Part shown: piece after piece, positions 39,701 to 49,478 of the stretch
Position numbering within the stretch: position 1 is the first letter of the stretch
Layout of the letters: each line of letters starts with the position of its first letter
Assembly: GCA_037783415.1 (NCBI GenBank)
Contig: JAZGTN010000061.1
Location: 1-64,000 of the forward strand
Direction of reading: 5' to 3'
Length of the DNA stretch: 64,000 bases
DNA from: Leptasterias polaris
Lineage: Eukaryota > Echinodermata > Asteroidea > Forcipulatida > Asteriidae
The notes under the pieces: generated by a model
The model's input: only the letters and a program-made list of their open reading frames with translations
The model's database searches: none
Told to the model about the DNA's origin: nothing
Translations under genes and position numbers: made by a program

Positions 39701-42700
39701 AGAAGCAAAACCCTATGACGAAGCTAAGACCTGTTTGTTAAACTGACCCCAAAACAGCGGCCATGTCAGTACAGCTGAAAAAACATTCATAAATAAATAA
39801 TATTTGAAAAGAAAATTAATTAAAAAGGGTTTAGCTAAATCTTGCTCAAATCAAAGAAATGTGTTGAGCCGTAAGAATCCGCTGTAGGTTAGGCCTATCC
39901 TGGTGAGATTTCACGAACAGTAAAGCTAACTATAATTTGTCCTTGGTAAATTGTCGGCTAAGATTGTTGAAATATTTCATACTTCAAAAAGTTACCAGGC
40001 AAACTACCATGTGATGTAATTGCTTGTGATAGGCTGGTGCCCTGCATATTGCGCTCATTGGATCATTTTCCGGCCTAATAAGCAACATTTTCTTTTATTA
40101 AATAAATAAATCACACTTGAAAATGGCGTTTTCAAATATATATCTTTGCCGCATTTTTTTATACTTTTTTAGGAGTCTCTCGGTGACTTGCTATCGATGG
40201 ATGCGATGACTGACCTCATGGTGGCCTTCGATAATTACGACACCGACGGTGGTTAGTTTCTTTCAAGCAAGTTCAACCAAATTATTAGTTTGTGATAAAC
40301 AGTTTTCGAAAGTTCAGACTTGGGGCACAAACGTCTGTGCCTATAGACCATGTGACCTGTGACATCACATGTTTACAAAAGAGCCACAGAGCCTGGACTT
40401 CCTGCAGGCACAGTTTGTACGCAGCTCAATGGAAGAAAACAATAAATCTTATATTGTTATGAAGATTACACTGTCTGATTTTTCTCAACTTTGGGAGACA
40501 TCTCAAAAGATGTACAGCAGTTGATTTTGTAACTATTGAATTTATGTGAAAATTATGACACAAAATTTAAATTTTCCCATATGCCTGTAGTCTTGCCCGT
40601 CAGGAAATGCATTAGAATGTACAAGGTCACCATTTCTGTAAACAAAGGTAACATGGTCTATACAACCTCTTTATTATGGTGTGCGTCTATGGAGCCCAAT
40701 TACATAGAGCTGCTTAAGTACAAAAAGTAGCTAAGCACAACAATAATATGCTTACCGGAATACGGTTAGCAGCCAAAACAATACCGTGTCACTTGTACCA
40801 TTTGTGACTGTATATCCTGCTCATATTATTTGCTCATCAGAAATCGTTATAAAGCGATACTTTCTGATTTAGCAGCTCCATATAAGTTTGGATCCTGTCC
40901 ATATTGCTATTTCCTATATTTTGCTTGGCTTTCAAAGTGTGCAATGCTATTGTGTTTAGGTTTTTAACCATCTCTTATTTTTAATGATTCTATAGATGGT
41001 ATGATAAGTTTACCCCATTACATGGAATACGAAGTTAAGAAATATGATGTCGAACATAATGACTGCATGCCCGGGTCAGAGGTCAGAGAGTGCCAAACTA
41101 AGGTAGGATGTTCAGAGCATTGGGTTTTCTGACTACAAAAGAGACTAAGAATAAGAGTTTAAAAAAAAATACTTTCTACTATAAAATAAAGTGAAAAACA
41201 TGAGAATTAGGCCTATGCACCGTTAATAGTAATACAACATAATCGGCCTATTTAAGGTTACATAACGGCCACTTCGGCAAGGTAAATGAAATAAATTCAC
41301 ATTATGCTTTTCTTTTTATAGTTTGAAATATATGACCGCGATGATGACGGCATGGTTTCTTGGTGGGATTTCCTGATGGTGGAGACCATCAAATTAATAC
41401 AGCACGAACAACAGGTATAGAACACTCGTTTTGCCTAGCGCTCTCATTGAAACAACCATGTTTTTATTTGGACACAACTATGCGCTGCCAGTAGTGACGA
41501 TTTACACATTTTGAGGCAAATGTACTGCCACATTGATTTCAAATCATGAAAGCATGAGTTTCACAAGAACCTAGAATAGCTTCAACGTTAAGCACGTTAA
41601 GGAAACATTTCTGTACTTTCGAAACGGCGCACTGGGATTACCAAGCTTCCAGTTGATTTCTGAGCCTAAAAACCTTGGTTTTGTGGCACTGATAAACCTA
41701 ATTTTCTTGCAAAGGTAAAATCTTTATATTTAATTGTGTTTCAATGTTATTATAATACTCAACTTGGTTAATTGATCACAGTGATAAAAGTCATAACATT
41801 GATCCGGCTCTCTTCCGAAAAATGTGATAATATAAAATGTAGGCTAAACTATTAGTATTACACGGTCATGAACACAACTCGAAATTCATCAATCTTATAA
41901 AGTAACTTTCCTCTCCCAAATGATTTCTCCAATTGAAGAGCCAAATCGTAAAGTACCTGAAATCGAAGGAGATTGCCCGCCTCCGGAGGTTCTTCAAGAT
42001 GTCTGACAACCACAACATCGGGCTTGTGACCGTTGGTGAATCGGAACAGGCGTACCGGGGATGGCTTAGGGCTCAGGGGTAGGTATAGGATGAGGCCTAG
42101 GATGGCTCAGGGGTAGGTGATAGGCCTCTTCTCATAATTAAAGTCGACTCAAGAAATCATCTTTCGTGCATGCTGCCCCGCCGCCACAATAACGTCATGT
42201 TCCTGATACTTACTACTATCATTTCGTTACAAAATGGGAAAAACTCAGTCATTTCCGACAACAAGTCAATTAAAATAAGCTGATTGCAGTGACGTACTTC
42301 AACTGGGGTGAGGGGCTAATACGGGGAGAACTCGATAAGACTAATTATAAGGTTGTTTACGTTGGTAGGAGGGGGTTGGGTGTGGGTCGTGGTTATTACC
42401 TCAAAATAATGCTGACAGAGATTAGGACAACAAAGTGCCCTTGGTTGGGCGCGAACCCTAGCTACACATCCTGGCTGTCAACAATTGTGTGGACATAGCC
42501 GCATCGTTCAGGTCAGTCCATGTAATCTCAAAACATTTTATTTCCCCACAGATTGCAAAACACGGGCGAAATGATGCGTTCATTTGAGAGATCGAGCAGT
42601 TCAGACGAGTGCAACAAGTAGGTTAACCCAACTGCTGACTTGAAGCAAACATTTTCAAATAAATTGTGTTTTACGTTGTCCATCTATAGTGCTTCCCCCT

Positions 42701-42846
42701 CATGTCATGATTTCTATGGTCATTTTTGCAGAATGATTACCTGGGAGAGATTCATATGGAACAAGGCGTTAGCTCTCGTTACATCTCGGCCAAACACTCA
42801 AACGATCGAACCGTACGTCATCACCAACGAGCAGACGGCACTCTAA
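36794..42846 (+). CDS. PHF24: PHF24/GINIP homologue, 9 coding exons
   Basis: Coding exons: 36794-36996, 38047-38206, 38883-39068, 40173-40251, 40996-41102, 41322-41414, 41939-42078, 42552-42617, 42732-42846. All junctions are GT..AG with matching phases, giving 382 aa; the human protein is about 400 aa. Order of parts: a Gly2 start (MGTVGAKARKR) that could be myristoylated, a Ser-rich linker, a PHD-type zinc module at 122-183, EF-hand-like loops at 206-217 and 250-261, an 'ARLRRFFKMSD' helix region, and a C-terminal 'WERFIWNKALALVTSRPN' block that matches the vertebrate 'W..F....LYILAARPN' ending. Vertebrate PHF24 binds active G-alpha-i and tunes GABA-B signalling in neurons; this role is known for the family only. 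The ATG chosen is the first one after a frame with no upstream ATG. Confidence 0.88.
38225..38340. mobile_element. Short MITE, TTTCACAAAG family, in PHF24 intron 2
   Basis: ATTTTCACAAAGCACT and AGCTCTTTGTGAAAT are inverted, 116 bp in total. It starts 19 bp after the exon 2 donor. Confidence 0.55.
38761..38844. repeat. Pair of abutting perfect hairpins in PHF24 intron 2
   Basis: Hairpin 1 (38761-38791) has two 15-nt perfect stems around one base. Hairpin 2 (38792-38844) has two 24-nt perfect stems with an AGCCG loop. They touch with no spacer and end 38 bp before exon 3. The sequence differs from the pair at 36551-36672 but the architecture is the same. Confidence 0.85.
38883..39068 (+). CDS. 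PHF24: PHF24 exon 3: PHD-type zinc module
   Basis: The exon carries the full ligand set Cys128, Cys131, Cys142, Cys145, His150, Cys153, Cys180, Cys183 (Cys4-His-Cys3 spacing), followed at the end by 'ETEIGWTCPEC'. The exon is phase 0 at both ends, so the zinc module could be skipped without a frameshift. A two-hairpin repeat ends 38 nt before it, and a MITE starts about 15 nt after its donor. Confidence 0.85.
39087..39281. mobile_element. MITE, 'CAATTnnATAGAGCTGC' family, in PHF24 intron 3
   Basis: CAATTGTATAGAGCTGCTTA at the left and GAAGCAGCTCTATGAATT at the right are inverted around a core with GCTTAGCAAA motifs. It lies just after the exon 3 donor. A poly-C tract (about 39373-39387) follows. 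Confidence 0.6.
40173..41102 (+). CDS. PHF24: PHF24 exons 4-5: first EF-hand-like loop
   Basis: Exons 40173-40251 and 40996-41102 join in phase 1 within the loop. The loop D206-T-D-G-D-G-M-I-S-L-P-H217 has good Asp ligands, but position 12 is His in place of Glu/Asp, so calcium binding is doubtful. Confidence 0.75.
40690..40893. mobile_element. MITE, 'CAATTnCATAGAGCTGC' family, in PHF24 intron 4
   Basis: CCCAATTACATAGAGCTGCT and TTAGCAGCTCCATATAAG are worn inverted ends. The core 'GCTAAGCACAACAATAATAT' aligns with the copy at 9433-9627. Confidence 0.55.
41322..41414 (+). CDS. PHF24: PHF24 exon 6: second EF-hand loop
   Basis: The loop D250-R-D-D-D-G-M-V-S-W-W-D261 has Asp at positions 1, 3, 5 and 12 and Gly at 6, close to canonical. 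Both exon boundaries are phase 0. Confidence 0.8.
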
Positions 42847-42946
42847 ACCCCTCAGCTTATCATTACCGTACTAAAAACTTCATCACTTTACTAAATACAA
42901 AAGTTAATAACAATCAAGACCTGGCTCAGAAACCATGTTGCAGATT

Positions 42947-43078
42947 GACCGTGCAAGTCTCGCGCTTAATAGAACATTTTTGGACCACTATGGTCCCTAG
43001 TACTTGCTTTAATGCGTGAAGGAAAGAACTTGCGCACTTTAACGGCTTAATGTTCGAATACGAGCGAAACTTGCAGTC
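42947..43078. mobile_element. 132-bp MITE, short relative of 10012-10710
   Basis: GACCGTGCAAGTCTCGCGC at the left and CGAGCGAAACTTGCAGTC at the right keep the ends of the 699-bp element, together with an inner GGACCACTATGGTCC. TA follows the right end. It lies 100 bp after the PHF24 stop, so probably in the 3' UTR. Confidence 0.6.
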
Positions 43079-43089
43079 TATTCAACAGT

Positions 43090-44148
43090 TCAAGCATTTT
43101 GGAAACCTTGGATTTCCGTACATTTCTGTGTGAAGGAAACAAAAACGCGTCCCAACATTCGAGACACACGAGACTTACACGCACAGTCGTGACCGGCTCC
43201 AGCAAAACCCAACACTTGTGATGAAAATTCAAAATTGAGGTTTTGGTATCAGCTTAATGTGCATACAAAAAGGTTTCTTTTGAAACATGTTTGAGGAAAT
43301 TCTGATAATATTTGGCGAAGTTATGACCAATTAAAGAATGATGGGTCAGAAAAGGTGAAATGGAGTTAATGGTCTTTAAAGTTTGACAAACCAGTTGGTT
43401 ATTTTTAAGACAAGTTGCACCAGCACTAACTCGTTAGCAACGACATTACCCTAAAAGAGTTAAAATATGAAACTTCACACAATTGTTTACAACACCTTAC
43501 ATAAACAGGAAAACAAATTTCATTGAAGTTGAATATTTTTATTTCAAGATATGCAAATGAGCAAAATCATAAATTAAACAAAAATCTATCTTTAAAGGAA
43601 ACGACTTATATTAAAGGTTATACTTATGTCTGGCGTCCACTCTGCAATTAAATACTTGGTCCATTGTATATTAGAAATAATGACCCCGTTATCAAAATAA
43701 ATCACTTTGTAGTTATAAAACTATGCTGGTACAATTAATATGAAATGCATAATTATTATGCAAATAAGCCAACTACTAAGAAATGCATAATTATGCAAAC
43801 TATCAAACAACTAAGCTTCATTTTAGTCGACATGTAAAACTGCAAATCAAGTTAACATGTTGTTTTCCCTACCCCTTGACTTTGCTCTAAGAAAAAGGCG
43901 ACCTGAATTTTAATTAAATTAATAACTTAATTAATATGCAAAATTTTTGTTCAAGAAAAAAACAAAAATAATTCTCCACGTCAGATTTTTTTCCTCAAAT
44001 CCTTTTCAAGATTTTACATATGATTTTTGGGGTCAAATTTTTTTAATTTGTTTTGTTTTACTTTAGTACAGGTACATGTACGGGGGGAAATTAAATTCTT
44101 ACACACTGGCACCCATTTAAAAAGTTGTACACAGTTCAAACTTCTGGT
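43090..44148. other. Gap after PHF24, no gene seen
   Basis: AT-rich DNA with no supported frame. It may contain the end of the PHF24 3' UTR and the 3' end of the minus-strand locus that follows. Confidence 0.4.
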
Positions 44149-45600
44149 TCAGGACATACTAAGTCCCTTGTCTCTTCCTCTCATCCACAACTCTCGGATT
44201 TGTTGGAAAAGGTAGCGCTTGTGAGCAGCATCAATTCCAGGCGGCGGGGGAACAACTGGTGGAAGTGTTGGTGACGGAGCTGAGCGGGCAAAATCAAAAG
44301 TCTGCTCATCACTACCTGAATGCTCTTGGAATGAAATTGAACCAGAATTGTCTTCAGAAAAACTGAAGTGCTGGTACGATTTCACTCCAGGAAATCGTTT
44401 GTAGTGTGTGGAGACAGACGATTAACCTAATCATACACTGGCACAAACACTTCTCCCGATTCAATCCCAACCAGCTGAGGAATATTGATGCCCTGCACAG
44501 TCGACTCCTTTACAACATCACAAATCTCCTGCAAAGAGACATCGGCTCTTCCTCCTCAGACTCCTCTTGATCATCTTCATCTGATGTCGAGCTTGGTAGT
44601 GACGAAGGTCCAGCGGCATCCTCATCTGATGATTGTTTGACATCATCGTCATCAGAGTCTGAAAAAATTATTTGAGGAAAACATGTATTAAATAATGTGT
44701 TCGAAAAACAATTGCTGGGCCTATGTTTTTTTTACAAAATGTTGTGCAGACATCAATAAAACAAAATAAATACTAATAAAAATACTGCGGACTGTAGTTA
44801 AATGGGTAGTGTGACCAGCTCCAGTAAATATTTACAGGAACACCACTCTTTTGAGTTGTAGATGTTAAATCTCCACACGTAAGCAGTAAAACAATATTTA
44901 GAGTTATAAATAAATAACAAAAAGTAAAAGTAGGCTAATTAGCTAATGCCTAATGTGCTAACTGGGTTTTATTTTAAAAAGCAGAAGTAGTATAGGGTGG
45001 GGGTGTATTAACAAACCAATCCGAAATCATTCCTTATCTTACTGATTAGTGTAGTAGTACTACTACAATGTACTAGTACTACTAATATCAAAGTTTGTAT
45101 TTAATAAGTATTCATGCGGGGAAAAAATATTTGTCTTGAGTAGGAAATAATCTGGGCGAGCGTTCCGCACAAAAAATAATCTACATGTGTTTTTCCTAAG
45201 TTGGATTTATTATGTCTTTGAAATCATGTATACATCTTCGGGCTAACACCACATACATAATAGCCATACTATATTTAATTTACGTCCATAAAATTGTATT
45301 TTATAAAACATAAAAAGAAAATGCAAAGCCACGCTAGACTTACCACCATTGTTTTCGACATCGCTCTGTCACTCTGTTTACATCACTATCCCCACGTGAC
45401 GGAACAGCAAAGTAGTCAGCAAACACGTCCTCCACGCCCGTTTTTTCATTCCACATGCACTAACATCATTAAGCATTGCAGCTATTGATGCGATCGTCGA
45501 CACCTTTATGTTTTTCTGACATACTTGTAACAGATTTTCAGCAATTAACGACGAATAATTGGAAGCAAAAGACACCAAAATGTTGGTTCACATACGACGG
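44149..45600 (-). CDS. Possible small acidic-protein locus, unrecognised
   Basis: The minus strand has suggestive pieces but no complete model. A candidate exon from about 45380 ends GGTG|GTAAGT at 45342. It can join, in phase, an exon after TTTTTTCAG at 44659 that encodes a very acidic stretch (DSDDDD.. then EESEEEE), but that frame stops after about 60 codons. Another frame overlapping it reads 'IPQLVGIESGEVFVPVYD'. At 44149-44385 a third frame gives a Pro-rich segment and 'HKRYLFQQIRELWMRGRD'. Frames break twice, so this is either a multi-exon gene I failed to join or a decayed, possibly transposon-derived, pseudogene. I do not recognise the protein. Confidence 0.25.
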
Positions 45601-48600
45601 CGAGTCGAAGCACGCTAGGTCAGAAACCCGGAAGCGAAGCTGAATTGCCACGTCACCATCGTGTATGGACCAATAAAAACGTTCAATTTAAATCACGTGA
45701 TTAGCAACCGCGTTGTTTACAGACCGGACAACGAGAGGGTACGAATGATGGGCATGTTCCGTGGCTGTTTTCATTGGTTTGTGAAGGCGGGACAAGCCCA
45801 CAATTGCCTTATTTGGAATCAGTGGTTCATGCCGGTCATATTCATGCCAAACGTTTACGGGATCAACATGGAAGTTGTAATTTTGTCGACGCGAGAAAAA
45901 CAGCAAATTGTCCGCATTTTCTTTGTTTTAGCGCGATAAAGTGGAACAATCGGAATGCAGCTATGTTTTACAAATCAATTTTTTGTCAATAATCTGATGA
46001 ATTTTGAGTCAGTTTAAAAAACAAAACAAATCTTGAATGTATCCCGATGTCGATTCTGCCAAATTTACAAGTTGGTCCCAGAGGCCATTTTTAAGGTTTT
46101 GGGCCCATACCACGTAATGGGAAATGCCGAGAAGCGTCGGGTTTTGCCAGAGTCGGTCACGGCTGTCTGAAAGCCCTTTTCGAAACCAAGACTTTCGCTT
46201 AACCGAAAGCATACTAACGGAGCCCAAGTTGAGCTGAAGCCGTCGTTTCAAAAAGGGCCATTATCTTCCAACGCTGCTCAATTGTTTTAGTTCTCGTCCG
46301 GATCGGATCGGATCGGGTTAATCCAAGTAAATATTTTGGCACCGACCGGATCAGTATAGATCGATCAACGTATAATTATAAAGCATGCAGGGGACATTAT
46401 TTCAAATTCCACGTGGTATCTTTGTTTTTTCAAACTGCGCGGCATTGTATTTATTGTTTTGGTTGAATGGTTGTACAATGTATTCCGTTTTGTTTTTAAC
46501 ATGTTTTCTTGTAATATTGGGGGGGGGGGGGGTGGTTGTCGATGGACTGGGCATCAGTGGAAAACAGCTTTCATGTTGAGCTGATTTTACCTTGTAGTAT
46601 AAATAAAATATAAAAATATATAAACATATTTTGCTTTAGTCAAGACAATTGCTCAAATAAAATAAAGGTATACACTATCCAAAATTGCATAGAAAGGTAA
46701 ACTGAACACAACATGGACAAAAAACATATCACAATTTTGTTCAATGCATATCAAACTGTTTATTGAAATATTAGCATGTTTGTTAGTCAAAATAGGGTGG
46801 GCAAAGTGGTGACGTCAACATGTTTGTTTCGTGTTAGAACCTCTCAACGGAAAGCACTTGGTGACTACCGTATAATGTGAATTGCGTGCTAGGTAAAATT
46901 GTTACTGATATAAAAATGATATCTCTTGCTGCAAAAAGGGCCAAATTCCGTAAAGCCTGTCAGCAGAAAAACTTGCTTAGCACAGAAAATATTTCTTAGC
47001 AGAAACAGGTAACCAACCAACATTCCGTGAAGTTAACACTGTTGCGACTGGTGCCCCAATCATACTTTGCTTAGCAAAGACATTTTGGGTAGGCGTTAAA
47101 AGCAATAAGAGGGACACTAGGCCTACTTGAACTTTTGCAAATGTATTTTTATACAGCATTCCTGAAAATAATGCCATAAGTAAACAAAGTATATACATAC
47201 ATCTGGATTGCATATGTTCCGTTTCCACAATTAATACGTACAAAATATACTCCTTTTTCAAAACCTTTGCGTATAAAAAAATACAATAAAGTTTCTGGGT
47301 ATTGACAAAAATATAATACTTTGGCACTTTTATCGTTATTTCAGATACTTTTTCTGTATATACAATTTTCTTTGAAATGTACTCTTGCCTTGCAGTTGAA
47401 TTTATAACAAACTCTTGACTTTGGTTACAATCTGAATTACAAGCATATCAAATCTATTTGGTATGATATCGTTCTTTTTAGTACTAAATAATTAAAAATA
47501 GTATAGTACATCTCTTTCCACTGCAGTATTGGATCCCAATAGGGATAGAAGCATTAGAAGAAAACAATATATATAGGCCCTATATATTCTTTGAAAATAT
47601 CAAATGTTTAGCCCCTAAGTTATTTGTTTCCTTGTAATTAAGGCAATATAATTGGGAATCAAATTCCCCAAAATGTCTGAATATGCCTGAGACTTGCATG
47701 ACCTATTTATTGGTTTAAAAAAAAGGTATTTTCTTCTTTATAAGTAGTAAAAAAACAAACTAAAAACAAACAGCGACCACACCAGTCATCAAAAATGTAT
47801 CATACTTTCTTAAAAAGGCGATACAATCCTGTGATGTTTGCAAATAAAGTTGTATTCTGATAGGATGATTGTACCTTCAGTTGTTTCTTTATTCTGTATT
47901 CATACTAAGAGTGCCCGAGTTTGACCTCATTAATATGCAGGTCAGATACAGAAAGTTTGGTGCTCGGAAATTACAAATACTTGATGTATTCTTTGAATTG
48001 TTTATCCCGAGTACACAGTAAAAAAAATACAGAAAAAACAATTATGATAATTCCATCCAATATGAAAAGTCATGGTTGTTTTATCACTGGGTATTAGAAA
48101 TGAATATTTGTATTGATTCAAACAGCAAACTGTTGAATGAGATAGTTTGTTAATTAAAAACATATAGCGCTACTAAAAACCAAGGCTTCACAGCAAAGTG
48201 TTTGCTTAAGTTGTTTTTAGTGTGAAGTTGAACAACACCCTAGAGGTGCGATTATGTATACAAGTCTCGCTTATAGCAAAACAAATATTTGGTTTGGAGC
48301 CTTCCTATGATGTTCAATGTAACCTTGGAGTTTGCAGTGACGGTCATTCACAGACTAATACTTGATATGTATTAATTGATTCCCATCTTCAAGTTTCAAA
48401 CAAAAATATCTGACAACCAACCTGTGAAAGATTCATCAAATTCGGTGGGCATTTTTACAATAAAAACCGAATATTTTTTGACAAGGATTTGTCTTATTCT
48501 GATAGCTGCAGCCAAAATAATCAACGGTAACATGAGGGTCTTAACAGGCAGGATTGGTAGAGCTGAACAAATAGTTGCAGACAGTGTTCTTGTTTTTTGT

Positions 48601-49406
48601 GATCAACCATACATGAAATAACAAATCTGTGAAACTTTGGGCGAATCCGTTGTCCTTAATTTTGATTGTTACAACAAAAATCAGTTGGTACATTTTTTCT
48701 TGTTTCGGATTTCAGATACAGTTTTCTCGAATATCAATATGACTTTATTTCAGCAGGGAAATATTTCACAGAAAAAAATGTTCTAGTATGGACCTCATAT
48801 CAGTAAGCTTTTTGACTGAAATTAACTATGTTTTTTATCATTACCAATCCTTAATAATACGTTTACAACAATAAGTTCTCAATTTAAAATGTGTTTTAAA
48901 TGCAAAGTACTAATTTGTTTAATATTATTTAATTGAAACAAAAAGGGAGGCCAAATTGAATGCGTTCTAACAGACATTAACAAGTACAAAAAGCAGTTAA
49001 ATTGCAATCTCTGGGTTGGAACTGTTAGGCACTTTCCAATCTGTGAGATTTACAACTGAAATAATTAAATTTTCTCTGAAACATCGTGGCAAACTTGTCT
49101 TAATATGAATATTAAAACCTCTGTGTGCCAATGGTGGTCATCAGGCATCCACTTGACGTGAATCATTTCTGTCCAAAGATTTCCCCAGACAGCAGAAATT
49201 AATATACAGTTATTAAAGTTACAACAAAATTTGTCAAAATAATATCATCAATTTACAATATTTAAAGTACTTGCTGCTTGCACAAAATGTTAACAAAAAC
49301 ACTTTTTGAGTACAACGGTCTAACAAAGTCTTTTTTGACAATTTGTTGAATGCATCCAACTTTGTTGGTATGTAAGCTTCCACAAGGTACCTGTTGATAA
49401 GGGTTT
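45601..49406. other. Gap before the RPTP 3' end, no gene seen
   Basis: 45650-45950 has two CCAAT-type motifs and mixed composition and could be a promoter for the minus-strand locus. 46302-46318 is a short (GGATC)n-like run, 46519-46532 is poly-G, and 46925-47100 is a worn MITE with GCTTAGCA motifs. 47300-49400 is plain AT-rich DNA; its end may be the RPTP 3' UTR. Confidence 0.45.
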
Positions 49407-49478
49407 TTACAGGTTTGCATACACGACGTCGACGTCCAAATACATCTGTAAGGCCTCGTATATCAACTTGTACTGCTC
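49407..49478 (-). CDS. RPTP last exon
   Basis: After GTGTAG the 23 codons 'EQYKLIYEALQMYLDVDVVY..' and a TAA stop supply the last helix of the D2 domain, matching the family's 'EQY.F.YEVALEYL' ending. It is separated from the previous exon by the 51-bp array. Confidence 0.85.
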   Translation of the reverse strand, partial: EQYKLIYEALQMYLDVDVVYANL

